37,761 nucleotides of DNA. Source: an uncultured Pseudomonadota bacterium (GTDB taxonomy: Bacteria; Pseudomonadota; Gammaproteobacteria; Burkholderiales; Eutrophovitaceae). A program made the translations under genes and the position numbers. This document shows, piece after piece, positions 23,168 through 31,583 of this stretch. How positions within the stretch are numbered: position 1 is the first letter of the stretch; the number at the start of each line of letters is the position of its first letter. The stretch is from positions 1 to 37,761 of the forward strand of contig CALJLA010000200.1 of NCBI GenBank assembly GCA_937983055.1, given 5' to 3'. The notes under the pieces are model-generated. The model had not been told where the DNA came from. It was given only the letters and a program-made list of their open reading frames with translations, and made no database searches.

Positions 23168-24238
23168 TCAGTCGTCTGGCATCATCGGCGACGATTGCTT
23201 CGACAGCTGGCGCCACTGCGCCGGCGACATCCCGACAGAGCGCTTGAACGCGCGGCTGAACGCGGCCTCGGATTCGTAACCGACTTCACGCCCGATGACG
23301 GCGACCTTGGCGCGTTCGTCGGCAAGCAGGCGGGCGGCGATCTGCATGCGCCACAGGGTCAGGTACTGGATCGGCGGCAGACCGACCAGGTCGCTGAAGT
23401 TCTCGGCAAGTCGCGAGCGCGATACGCCGACCTCCGTGGCCAGTCGTTCCAGCGTCCACGAATCGGCGGGGGCGCGATGCAGCGTGGCCAGCGCTCGCCC
23501 GACCAGCGGGTCGCGCAAAGCGGCCAGCCAGCCGCGCTCCATCGGTGGCGCCTCGGCCAGCCAGCGGCGCACGACCTCGACGAACATCAGCTCGCTCAGG
23601 TGCAGCAACACACTCGCGCTGCCGGGCCGCGCCTCGCGGGCTTCGTCGAGCGCGTAGTCCACCAGCGTGCGCAACCGGTCGTTGGCGTCGGGTGTGGCGG
23701 GCCGCAGTCTCAGCAGTTTGGGCAGCGCTGCCAGCAGGGGATTGAACGGCCGCGTGTCGCAGCCGAGAAATCCGCAGACAAGGTGCGTCTCGGTGTCACC
23801 GCCGCCCCCATCGGTCACCACGAACGGCAGTTCATGCGCGGCCATCCGCTCGAAGAACGCCAGTTCGCCGCTCCCGGTGCGTGCGTTCTCGCAGCGCTCG
23901 CGCGAACTGGAGATTGCGTAGGCATTGCCCTGGGGAATCACCAGTATGTCGCCGGCCTCGAGTGGCACGGCAGGCTGGCCGATCAGGCCACCCCAGCAGC
24001 TGCCCCGTGTAACGATGTGGTAGGAAATGATCTGCTGGGCGCCGCGCAGGATGATCGGCGCGAAGCGGCTTCCGTCGGGCACCGGCGTGGTGTACGGCCA
24101 GGACACATGCCACAGAAAGAACAGGGCGCCCTTCAGGCGCACGCTACGCAGCACATCCGACAGCAGGTCGCATTCCACGTCGGCAGGTGCGGACGGCGGA
24201 GCAACGGAATCGGACGATGAGTCATGGTGCCTGCCCAT
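23168..24238 (-). CDS. AraC family transcriptional regulator with cupin-type N-terminal domain
   Basis: The 356-residue regulator has an N-terminal sensor of the AraC-binding cupin_6 type (DVLRSVRLKGALFFLWHVSWPY, YHIVTRGSCWGGL, LEAGDILVIPQGNAYAI). The C-terminal AraC DNA-binding domain has two helix-turn-helix units (WTLERLATEVGVSRSRLAENFSDLVGLPPIQYLTLWRMQIAARLL and VAVIGREVGYESEAAFSRAFKRSVGMSPAQWR). The start at 24238 is the only early ATG, and no strong ribosome site precedes it. It is divergent from the methyltransferase gene with only 44 bases between start codons, so it probably regulates that gene and itself. The ligand is unknown. Confidence 0.92.
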   Translation of the reverse strand: MGRHHDSSSDSVAPPSAPADVECDLLSDVLRSVRLKGALFFLWHVSWPYTTPVPDGSRFAPIILRGAQQIISYHIVTRGSCWGGLIGQPAVPLEAGDILVIPQGNAYAISSSRERCENARTGSGELAFFERMAAHELPFVVTDGGGGDTETHLVCGFLGCDTRPFNPLLAALPKLLRLRPATPDANDRLRTLVDYALDEAREARPGSASVLLHLSELMFVEVVRRWLAEAPPMERGWLAALRDPLVGRALATLHRAPADSWTLERLATEVGVSRSRLAENFSDLVGLPPIQYLTLWRMQIAARLLADERAKVAVIGREVGYESEAAFSRAFKRSVGMSPAQWRQLSKQSSPMMPDD

Positions 24239-24282
24239 GTCGGCTCACAGAATAGCTCGCGTCTGCGACTGGGAGAACCATT

Positions 24283-25095
24283 ATGGGCAAGAGCGAAGGC
24301 AACCGCGAGCTGAAGTCTCCGGCTCAGGTCTATGATGAGCTGTTCGTGCCGGCGCTGTTTCGCCAGTGGGCCGGGGTGGTCGCCGATGAGGCGGGGGTCT
24401 CCAACGGCGACGAGGTCCTCGATGTGGCCTGCGGTACCGGCGTGCTGGCGTGCGAGGCGGGGCGGCGCGCCGGCGACGCGCGCGTGGTCGGCCTCGATCC
24501 AAACGACGACATGCTTGGCGTGGCGCGCAGGAAGAACCCCGCCATCGACTGGCGCCCGGGGCGCGCGGAGGCACTACCTTTCGCGGATGCAAGCTTCGAT
24601 TGCGTGGTGAGCCAGTTCGGATTGATGTTCTTCGAAGATCGCGCGGCGGGCCTGCGCGAGATGTTGCGGGTGCTCAGGCCCGGCGGGCGGCTCGCGATCG
24701 CGGTGTGCGACGCGCTCGACCATTCGCCAGGCTATGCCGTGCTGGCCGAACTGCTGCAACGTCTGTTCGGGCAGCCGGTCGCCGATGCATTCCGCGCGCC
24801 GTTCGCGCTGGGCGACGTGACACAACTGCGCACGCTGTGCGAGCAGGCGGGCGTCGCGGACACCGGCATCGTACGTCGCGACGGCACTGTGCGCTTCGAT
24901 TCCATCGACCGGCTGGTCGGCACCGAGCGGGCCTGTGTGTGGACGCTCGGCGGACTGCTCGACGAGCCGCAGTTCGAGCGTCTGCGTGCGGCTGCGAATG
25001 AATCGCTTGCGCCCTTTGTCGGTGCGGACGGCGCGGTGCAGTTTGTCATGCCGGCGCTGATCGTCCGCGCCATTCGTCGGACGGCGCGCCGATGA
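24283..25095 (+). CDS. Class I SAM-dependent methyltransferase
   Basis: The 270-residue methyltransferase has motif I VLDVACGTGVLACEAGRRAG, an acidic Asp at the end of strand 2 (VVGLDPNDDML), a motif II-like ALPFADASFDCVVSQFGLMFF, and motif III around EMLRVLRPGGRLAIAV. The order and spacing match the Methyltransf_11 (UbiE-like) fold. The acceptor is not evident; such enzymes methylate small molecules, lipids or quinones. The start at ATG 24283 has gggaga upstream. It is divergent from the AraC regulator, which likely controls it. The 241-base gap after it contains an AAAACCGGTTTT stretch running into T's and no gene I can support. Confidence 0.88.
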   Translation: MGKSEGNRELKSPAQVYDELFVPALFRQWAGVVADEAGVSNGDEVLDVACGTGVLACEAGRRAGDARVVGLDPNDDMLGVARRKNPAIDWRPGRAEALPFADASFDCVVSQFGLMFFEDRAAGLREMLRVLRPGGRLAIAVCDALDHSPGYAVLAELLQRLFGQPVADAFRAPFALGDVTQLRTLCEQAGVADTGIVRRDGTVRFDSIDRLVGTERACVWTLGGLLDEPQFERLRAAANESLAPFVGADGAVQFVMPALIVRAIRRTARR

Positions 25096-25336
25096 GTGCA
25101 GAGCACCGGCGCCGCCACGCGACAGGGTCGTCGCCCGGGCGCTATCGGCCGAGTTTGCCAGCGATCGCCGTGATCGCAGACCGGGTTACAGGCTTAGGCA
25201 AGCAGGGCCCGGCGCAGCCCCTCCGCCGGTTGCGGCGCTCAGCGAGGAACGCGATGATGATGGCGGCAAAACCGGTTTTTTTTCCGCGTGGCGCCGTGCA
25301 CTTCCTTGGGTGGGCGGAGCAGGGGCCAGGTAGATT

Positions 25337-26503
25337 CTAAAATTTGAGATCCTTCGCTACTTCGCGCCCGAGTACTACTGCCTCCTCGATCTCTTTGGGC
25401 CAGATCTTGAGGTCGGGAAAAGCCTGCTGCGAGATAGCGAACACCAGCCGCGGGTGCATTTCTGTGCGTACCGCCTTTATCATGAACGGTGAAAGAGGGA
25501 CAAAAAGCCGGTTCCGAAATCGTGCCTCGACTTTATCAAGCTGCGCCCTGAATACAAAAAGCTTTTGAAGAACCGCTTCGTTTGGCCAGCCATCTTCGTC
25601 GGACGAAGAGGTTACTGACGCCGCCGCCAGAGATTTGCGAGGTTCCTTGCTTTCGGAAAAGGAATCTCCTGTCGCGCCGCCTGCCGTGTCTCTTGAGGCG
25701 CAGCGCTTGCGCAGTTCCTCGAGTTCTTTGAGGATGGCTTCGATTTGGTCGTCAATTTGGTCAAGCTGTTTCTGCAGTTGTTTGGCTTCCCGGCGCTGCT
25801 CAAAATAATTGGAAAGGTCCTTTACAAGGTCCTCCGTGGCTTTCACACAACTAGAGACGTTCATGATCGCACTGACAACCTTGGCGCCGGATTGCACCTG
25901 GCCAGGCGTGAAGGGCGTATCCGGAATGCGACCCGACACGGCTTGATCATAGATCTTGCCGGCGCCGACAAAATCTCCCGTGGCGGCCAAGTACTTCTCG
26001 GCCCTCTCGGTGCCTTCTTTGATGATAATTTCCGTCGCGTTCGTTATTACGTGGTCATCTCCGACTACCTGAGTCCCGACGTTTAGCCAGCTATCCCATT
26101 CAATGGAACCCTGGTTGATGCCCTGTCCCATGCCGATTCCGGCATTTGCCCAGCCAATCCAATTTGGCGCCGTTGGGGAAATCGAGGCCATCCCGACAAG
26201 GGAGTTTATGTAGACTGCGCCTGACCCGGAGGCCCCCCAAATGCCATCCCGTTCCTTGTCGCGCGCATTGACGGCATCGTTATATTCCTTGCGAGTCTGA
26301 TCCGCGACCTCCTTGAGCGCCCGGAGACGGCCGATGAGGCCCTTGATCTTGTCTTCGTCGGCCTTGCTGCACGGACAGGGGTCATCGCGGCAGGTTCCCG
26401 TGGGGGGTATGTGGCCGGGCTCGTGAAACGCAAGAGCGGAGGAAAACTGAAGCACGAGCGTGGCTAAAAATCCGGCGGCGAGGAATCTTGGCACGTTTTT
26501 CAT
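25337..26503 (-). CDS. Exported coiled-coil protein of unknown function
   Basis: The 388-residue protein starts at ATG 26503 with a signal peptide (NVPRFLAAGFLATLVLQFSSALAFH). The mature N-terminus has a cysteine cluster (TCRDDPCPCSKADEDKIK). A helical, coiled-coil-rich stretch lies near residues ~50-85, and a stronger one near ~235-275 (FEQRREAKQLQKQLDQIDDQIEAILKELEELRKRC). The middle is glycine-rich with WIGWANAGIGMGQGINQ. No catalytic motif or known domain is visible. It is the third gene after the M48 peptidase and WD40 lipoprotein genes, 14 bases downstream of the latter, so the three exported products probably act together. Base composition is less GC-rich than the flanks. Confidence 0.7.
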   Translation of the reverse strand: MKNVPRFLAAGFLATLVLQFSSALAFHEPGHIPPTGTCRDDPCPCSKADEDKIKGLIGRLRALKEVADQTRKEYNDAVNARDKERDGIWGASGSGAVYINSLVGMASISPTAPNWIGWANAGIGMGQGINQGSIEWDSWLNVGTQVVGDDHVITNATEIIIKEGTERAEKYLAATGDFVGAGKIYDQAVSGRIPDTPFTPGQVQSGAKVVSAIMNVSSCVKATEDLVKDLSNYFEQRREAKQLQKQLDQIDDQIEAILKELEELRKRCASRDTAGGATGDSFSESKEPRKSLAAASVTSSSDEDGWPNEAVLQKLFVFRAQLDKVEARFRNRLFVPLSPFMIKAVRTEMHPRLVFAISQQAFPDLKIWPKEIEEAVVLGREVAKDLKF

Positions 26504-26517
26504 GGCGCACCCCCAGC

Positions 26518-27936
26518 CTAAGGCGTTTTTGCAGAGTTGTAGTCAACATTAAACAGGTAGATTCGCCCGTCGCTGTGGTGAGTCACCAGTCTCGATCCGC
26601 GCAGCGCGACTGAGTCAATGGGGGATGGCAATTCCGCCTCAGTATTCTTGCTGCCTGACCGGCTGTCCCGGAGCGCGACACGATCTTCACCATCGACCGT
26701 CAACAGCACGGTGCCATACGGGAGGGACACAAGCCTGACCGGTTGATCGAGCCACTCGACCAGGGCCTTCTGTTTTGGCGCGCCACCGGATACATCCCAC
26801 AGTCGAATGCTCCGGTCCTTGCTTGCGGACACAACAGTCTTCCCGTCCGGCGCGACGGCAACTGCCACCACGTTGAGGAGATGCCCACTAAGAATCATGG
26901 GGTCGTGAGGCTTCGCCGCGATGTTCCACACCCGCACCGTGCCGTCCGCGCTTCCCGAGACCAGTTTGCGGCCGTCGGGGCTGAATACAAGACAACCCAC
27001 GACACGGCTATGACCTGCGAGGATCGCCAGCTCCTGTTGTCGACCGGGCGTGATGCTCCAGAGGCGAACTGTGCGGTCGCCGCTGCCGGAGGCCAATGTT
27101 TTGCCATCAGGCGCAAACGCCAACACCGTCACGGGCAGTTCATGTTTTCCGGCAATCATGCCCTCTCGTGGTGGCACCGCAGCCAGATTCCACAATCGAA
27201 CCGTTCTGTCCTCGCCACCCGAAGCCAGCACGCTGCCTTCGTCGGCGAGAGCCAATGCTGTGATCGATCCTAGATGGCCCTGTAGCACTGCCGATTGGTT
27301 GAGGGTTGACCCGGCGGCGTGCCACACTTGAATCGTCCCATCCTTCAGGCCGTACGCGATGGTATTCCCATCGGCGGACAATGCGACTGCAGACACTTTT
27401 TGGACCTGCGTGGCGGCGGTGGCGGCGATGGTGAGCCAGCCGCTGCCCGCGTAGAAAATCGAGACCTCGGCACGACCGGTGTTGCCCGATCGGTCGCTTA
27501 TTTGGACCGTGAGCTTGTTTTCGCCAAGTGCAAGGTTCTTTGTCCCCGCGAGCCGTCCGCTCGCGCCGCGGCTGTGCTGGTCAAAGGCGCCTGAGTAGTC
27601 CTGTCCACTGACGAGCACCTTGAACGAGTTGACCGCCACGCCGCTGCCCTGATCCGCGTACTCGACGTCGATCGCGAGCGAGTTGCCCTCCACGCGGGTG
27701 CCGGGTGCGGGCTGCAGGATTCGAACGCTCGGCGGTACGGAGTCTGCGACGGGGGACTTTGTCGGGGGGGACTCGGTCGACGCGCACGCAATCAGCAGTG
27801 GCAGGACCAGTGCCGGCCAGACCATCGACGCGCGGCAAAAGTGCGACGATTGCACAGCAGTGACCACTGGCTCGAGCGATCGCTGCGTTGCCTGTTTCAT
27901 TTGCATTTCGGACTCGGGCAGCCGCAGCCCGGTCAC
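26518..27936 (-). CDS. Lipoprotein with Ig-like domain and seven-bladed WD40 propeller
   Basis: The reading frame begins GTG 27936 in a GTGA overlap with the upstream M48 stop; in-frame ATGs at codons 11 and 13 are alternative starts. A hydrophobic stretch ending LPLLIAC gives a lipobox cysteine, predicting a lipoprotein. Residues ~68-165 read as an Ig/cadherin-like fold (SVRILQPAPGTRVEG, LAIDVEYADQGSGV, LALGENKLTVQISDRSGN). Seven WD-type repeats then follow, for example LAFAPDGKTLASGSGDRTVRLW and VFSPDGRKLVSGSADGTVRVW, enough for one complete propeller. WD40 propellers are protein-binding platforms, so a scaffold for the adjacent peptidase is plausible but unproven. GC content is lower than neighbours. 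Confidence 0.85.
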   Translation of the reverse strand: MTGLRLPESEMQMKQATQRSLEPVVTAVQSSHFCRASMVWPALVLPLLIACASTESPPTKSPVADSVPPSVRILQPAPGTRVEGNSLAIDVEYADQGSGVAVNSFKVLVSGQDYSGAFDQHSRGASGRLAGTKNLALGENKLTVQISDRSGNTGRAEVSIFYAGSGWLTIAATAATQVQKVSAVALSADGNTIAYGLKDGTIQVWHAAGSTLNQSAVLQGHLGSITALALADEGSVLASGGEDRTVRLWNLAAVPPREGMIAGKHELPVTVLAFAPDGKTLASGSGDRTVRLWSITPGRQQELAILAGHSRVVGCLVFSPDGRKLVSGSADGTVRVWNIAAKPHDPMILSGHLLNVVAVAVAPDGKTVVSASKDRSIRLWDVSGGAPKQKALVEWLDQPVRLVSLPYGTVLLTVDGEDRVALRDSRSGSKNTEAELPSPIDSVALRGSRLVTHHSDGRIYLFNVDYNSAKTP

Positions 27937-29198
27937 TGGTTCTTCAGCTCATCGACGTAATTCTTGATCGGACCGGCATCCTTGGCGCCGGGACTCATTG
28001 CCAGATAGCGCTCGAAAGCCGCGATCGCTTTTGCCGTGTCTTTTTTCTTGTAGTACGCCAGACCGAGTTCCCGGTACGGTTCGATGTAGTTGTTGTTTAC
28101 CTTCAGCGCGGCGTGGAAATGTTCTATCGCGCGATCGGCACCGGCAGCACCCCCAGTCTCCAGATCGATCTTGCCCAGATAATAGTGCGAGACCGCATCG
28201 TTGCTCTTGACTTGCAAGGCCCTCTCGAACATCGCCGCCGCGGTGTGGAAGCGCTTGGCTTCATAGTCGCTTTTGGCCGCTGCCACCACTAGTTCACGCG
28301 TGCGCTGCTTGAACTCCCCGGTATTAACCAGCAGCTTGCGGTCAGCAACGTCCTGACTGTACTTTGACTTGATCAGGCCGTTCAGATTCTCGATCCGGGA
28401 CTTGTTGGTCGGGTGGCTGCCGTAGAAGAAATTCTGCGTTGCACCCTGGTCGCCGTATTCCTTGAGCAGCAGTTCGAAGGTTTTTGGTGCCTCGCGGGGG
28501 TCATAACCGGCCTTGACCATGTATTCCAGACCGACCACATCGGCCTCGGTCTCGGCGGAGCGCCCGTGGCCGCTGACTGCGGCGTTCATCGAGTACTCGT
28601 AGGTCTTGGACAGAAGCGCCGGCGGGATCTGCGAGGTGGCGCCGCTGGTTGATGCCGTCGTCGCTGCGATCTGCCCGAGCAACTGGATGCCGTAGGTGCC
28701 TTCGATGCCTTTGGTGACGTGGCTTTCGGTGACGTGCGCGATCTCGTGCGCCAGCACCATTGCGAATTGCGCCTCGTTGTCCATGCGGGCAAGCAGGCCG
28801 GCGTGAATATAGAGCAGGCCGCCACCAAAGGTGAAGGCATTGATGCTGCCGTCGTTGACGACTTTGATTGAGTACGGAAAAGGACGTGGACGGGCGACAG
28901 CGGTGATGCGCTGGGTGAGCTCGCCCAGATACGCCTCGAGCAGCGGGTCGTCCCACATCTTGTGCGTCGCTTCGAACTTGTTGGCGTTTTCGCGCGCCAT
29001 GCGCTCTTCGTCGGCGTCGCTGAATTTCGGCCGGTTCACGACCGCGGCGCCCACCGAGGCGCCGGATTGCAACAGATCGCCCGTGCCTGCCGGCAGATTC
29101 TTCATGACGTCTGCACAGCCGCAGGACAACAGACCGGCCAGGCACAAGGCGGCAAACGCCGGCGATCGCCGGCACGCAAGACCATTGGCATTACGCAT
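27933..29198 (-). CDS. M48 family metallopeptidase lipoprotein with TPR repeats (BepA/YfgC-like)
   Basis: The 421-residue protein starts at ATG 29198, with gggaga upstream; earlier in-frame starts lack a ribosome site. A lipoprotein signal ends GLLSC (Cys26). The Zn-peptidase motif is His151-Glu-x-x-His155 (VLAHEIAHVTESH), with the third ligand in ETEADVVGLEYM. Other M48 features are INAFTFGGGLLYIHAGLLARM and FYGSHPTNKSRIENL. TPR-like repeats fill the C-terminal third (AAAMFERALQVKSNDAVSHYYLGKI, YIEPYRELGLAYYKKKDTAKAIAAFERYL). BepA-type proteins handle misfolded outer-membrane proteins. It is the first gene of an operon with the WD40 lipoprotein (overlap) and a coiled-coil exported protein. 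Confidence 0.9.
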   Translation of the reverse strand: MRNANGLACRRSPAFAALCLAGLLSCGCADVMKNLPAGTGDLLQSGASVGAAVVNRPKFSDADEERMARENANKFEATHKMWDDPLLEAYLGELTQRITAVARPRPFPYSIKVVNDGSINAFTFGGGLLYIHAGLLARMDNEAQFAMVLAHEIAHVTESHVTKGIEGTYGIQLLGQIAATTASTSGATSQIPPALLSKTYEYSMNAAVSGHGRSAETEADVVGLEYMVKAGYDPREAPKTFELLLKEYGDQGATQNFFYGSHPTNKSRIENLNGLIKSKYSQDVADRKLLVNTGEFKQRTRELVVAAAKSDYEAKRFHTAAAMFERALQVKSNDAVSHYYLGKIDLETGGAAGADRAIEHFHAALKVNNNYIEPYRELGLAYYKKKDTAKAIAAFERYLAMSPGAKDAGPIKNYVDELKNQ

Positions 29199-29604
29199 GG
29201 CGCATCTCCCTTTCTGAACGATCATGGAACGGCCGGCGCGGATGGCGCCGGTGCAAAGGCAAAACGGCGGGCAGCCGCGCGGGGCGCACGTCCTCGCGCG
29301 GCAGTCTGGTGTGCGGTGATTCGATGGAAGCGGGCCCCACGACACACATGATCCCTCCCCGGACGATGTGTCTGGCAGTGCCTCCGCCGCCCGTCGGACA
29401 GTGGCGGCGTGCGGAAAAAGTCTACGCTTTCGCCGGCGCTATGCCAGCGGTCTGGAGAATATTTTTGTTGTGGGGTCTTTCGCCCGCGCTATTTCCCGGG
29501 TGGGCGCACGCAGGCCGGCGGTGACCGCACGTTCACATGCCAGCGACATCCGGCAACAACCTTTCAGTGCCCGCGCCCCGGCGGACGTGCTGCGACCCTC
29601 AGCG
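29199..29604. other. 406-base gap upstream of the M48 operon with a GC hairpin
   Basis: No gene is supported here. A long hairpin pairs CCGCGCGGGG (29275-29284) with CCTCGCGCGG (29292-29301) with one mismatch, 77-103 bases before the M48 start. It could lie in a 5' leader or terminate transcription from the upstream side. The promoter for the M48 operon should be in this region, but I see no clear -35/-10 pair. Confidence 0.4.
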
Positions 29605-29865
29605 TCAGGGCTGGATGCGCCCCGCGATCCGGGCGCCGGCCGCCGTCAGCAACTGGCCGTTGACGAGATCGACCGTGTCGCCAACCTTCAGCGATCGGAC
29701 GCCCACTGGCTCGGCCTGGTACCGGAGGATCTTGCCGGTTTTAATGTTTTTGACGCTGACGAGGCCGGTTTTTGCATCGACCGCGCTCACGTTGCAGCAC
29801 GGGTCGATTCCCCACGCCGCGGTCGAACCCAGCAGCACGGCGAGCAGCAGAATGGTCCGGATCAT
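29605..29865 (-). CDS. Small periplasmic protein, unknown function
   Basis: The 86-residue product starts at ATG 29865, with ggggagg upstream; the longer frame that continues upstream is not coding-like. A signal peptide (MIRTILLLAVLLGSTAAWG) is followed by IDPCCNVSAVDAKTGLVSVKNIKTGKILRY and LKVGDTVDLVNGQLL, suggesting a small beta-rich fold that may bind a ligand or partner. The adjacent cysteines (CC) are notable and could form a disulfide or bind metal. It is monocistronic with a candidate promoter upstream and is divergent from the DUF3592 operon. I do not recognise a named family. Confidence 0.7.
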   Translation of the reverse strand: MIRTILLLAVLLGSTAAWGIDPCCNVSAVDAKTGLVSVKNIKTGKILRYQAEPVGVRSLKVGDTVDLVNGQLLTAAGARIAGRIQP

Positions 29866-29907
29866 GGTTGCCTCCCCTGCAATCGGTTGCGGAGCGACAG
29901 CCCGCCT

Positions 29908-29938
29908 ACTATACGCCTGGCGCTGCCGGCGTTGTCCA
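29908..29938 (-). promoter_or_regulatory. Candidate promoter of the small periplasmic protein gene
   Basis: Reading the minus strand, TGGACA (29938-29933) and TATAGT (29913-29908) form a -35/-10 pair with 19-base spacing, slightly long. A start near 29901 would give a leader of about 36 bases. Confidence 0.4.
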
Positions 29939-30135
29939 GTGCTTTCGATTGCGGAGCGTCGGTCGTTGACGCGTCGATGCCAGGGGAATATTGTCGCGTC
30001 GGCTGCCGGGGCGGGTGGCGAGTGTCGCCTGCCGCAGGCGGAAGGGAGGTACTGCGTGATTCCCTTGCGAAGGCGATGCGGAACCCCATTTGCCCGAACG
30101 GGCCTGGGGTGGGTGCCGGCGCGTCGGTGGCAGCG

Positions 30136-30846
30136 ATGAACGGCCGCAATTTCTGGTACTGGTTCGGCGGCATCTGGCTCGCGGTGGGCCTGCCGTTCCT
30201 GATGCTCGGCGGCTGGTTCGCCTGGTACGAGCTGACGCTGGAACAACGCCTGGCATTATCCGGCCGGACCGCGCAAGGCATGGTGCTGGTGAAAAGCTGG
30301 GGCACCGGAAACAGTAGCGGCCGGCAATCGGATCCGCGCGTCAAGTACCGCTTTACCACCGCCGACGGCAAGACCATCCACGCTGAAGCCACCGTCACTG
30401 AATCGGCGTGGGATGCGCTGCGCGAACGCGAAGCCGTGGAAGTGAGCTATTTGCCGGGTACGCCGCGCGCGAACCGCATCGACGGCCGGCCGGTGCAATG
30501 GGTGCTTCCGCTGGTGTTCTCCGCGGTTGGCGGCATTCTCACGCTGATCGCCGGTTTTATCCTCTTGAAGGCGTCGGCCAACGCGCGTTTCGCGCGAAGG
30601 CTGCGCACCCAGGGCCTCACGGCGGAGGCGGAGATTTCCCACGTCGCGCCGACCGGGTACATGGTGAACCGTGTTTACCAGTGGGCGGTGTACTACCGCT
30701 ACCGAGATCACGCGGGCAACGAGCATGAGGGTCGCAGTCCGCCGATGCCGGAGGAACTGGCGCGGCGCTGGCAGCCGGGCGACCACGTGCAGGTAATGTT
30801 CGACCGCCTGCGGCCCGGACGCAGCGCCTGGCCGGAGCAGACATGA
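30136..30846 (+). CDS. DUF3592 domain membrane protein
   Basis: The 236-residue protein starts at ATG 30136 (MNGRNFWYWFGGIWLAVGLPFLMLGGWFAWYEL), opening with a membrane helix. The longer frame upstream is not coding-like. The next domain (AQGMVLVKSWGTG, VKYRFTTADGKTIHAEA, VEVSYLPGTPRANRID) is the DUF3592 beta domain. A second helix (WVLPLVFSAVGGILTLIAGFIL) follows, then another DUF3592-like repeat (AEAEISHVAPTGYMVNRVYQWAVYYRYRDHAGNEHEG, VQVMFDRLRPGRSAW). DUF3592 proteins are membrane proteins of unknown role. The stop overlaps the next start (ATGA at 30843-30846), so translation is coupled. Confidence 0.8.
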   Translation: MNGRNFWYWFGGIWLAVGLPFLMLGGWFAWYELTLEQRLALSGRTAQGMVLVKSWGTGNSSGRQSDPRVKYRFTTADGKTIHAEATVTESAWDALREREAVEVSYLPGTPRANRIDGRPVQWVLPLVFSAVGGILTLIAGFILLKASANARFARRLRTQGLTAEAEISHVAPTGYMVNRVYQWAVYYRYRDHAGNEHEGRSPPMPEELARRWQPGDHVQVMFDRLRPGRSAWPEQT

Positions 30847-31583
30847 ACGCGAGCCGCGTGCCTTCGCCGCTCGCCGGCCTCAAGCGCGAGATCGAGATTT
30901 TGGTCGGCGTTGCTTTCTTCGCCGCGAGCATCGCGATGGTTATCAATGCCGCAATCATGACGATGACGGAAATTCGCTACGCGGACGAAGCGATCGTCGT
31001 GCCGGCCACAGTCCTGGAGAGGGATTTTCTTCCCGCGGAGCGTGACGGAAATCCGGAAACCCGGTATCGAATCCGCTTTCGCTATGTGATCGACGGCGCG
31101 GAACAGGAACAGACCGACGAGGTGGACGTGGAGCGCTGGGAGGCGCTGGCGCCCGGCGCGCAATTCGATCTGTCGGTGCTGCCCGGCGAAGGCGCGCGCC
31201 CGCGCGACGGCGGTCTCGGCGAGAAAATCGCGATTGCGGCGATGCTGCTCGGAAGCATGATTTTCGGGCCGGTCGGCTGGCAGCTCGGCGTGAAGCGGCT
31301 GCGCCGTGCGCTGAAACGGATTCGCGCTTATTACCGCGGTACCGAGGCGCCGGGCGAAGTGGTGGGCGTGTTCGACACCGGCACGGCGATCAACCGGGTG
31401 CGCATGGCGTGCATGCGTTTTCGCTTCAACGACGCCAGGGGTGTTTCCCGCGAGGGGGAAACCGGATTGCTTTATCCGGCGGAAACCGAAGGCCTGGAGC
31501 CGGGCATGACCGGCGTGGTGCGCTACGATCCGGCGGACCCGGAAATCAGCGTCTGGATGGGCAGCGGGAACGAGCCCCGATGA
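30843..31583 (+). CDS. DUF3592-like membrane protein, second gene of coupled operon
   Basis: The 246-residue protein begins with a membrane helix (EIEILVGVAFFAASIAMVINAAIMTMTEIRYADE), followed by a beta-rich domain (ATVLERDFLPAERDGNPETRYRIRFRYVIDGAEQEQ) resembling DUF3592. A middle helix (IAIAAMLLGSMIFGPVGWQLGV) precedes a second copy (APGEVVGVFDTGTAINRVRMACMRFRFNDARGVSREGETG, TGVVRYDPADPEISVW). It is thus a diverged paralogue of the upstream product, with the same helix-domain-helix-domain plan. It overlaps both neighbours by four bases, so three proteins are likely made in fixed ratio. Function is unknown. Confidence 0.78.
   Translation: MNASRVPSPLAGLKREIEILVGVAFFAASIAMVINAAIMTMTEIRYADEAIVVPATVLERDFLPAERDGNPETRYRIRFRYVIDGAEQEQTDEVDVERWEALAPGAQFDLSVLPGEGARPRDGGLGEKIAIAAMLLGSMIFGPVGWQLGVKRLRRALKRIRAYYRGTEAPGEVVGVFDTGTAINRVRMACMRFRFNDARGVSREGETGLLYPAETEGLEPGMTGVVRYDPADPEISVWMGSGNEPR

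Noticed and set aside
25268..25283. AAAACCGGTTTT followed by T's as a terminator of the methyltransferase gene
   Set aside because: A perfect palindrome leaves no loop; the stem is mostly A-T and too weak.
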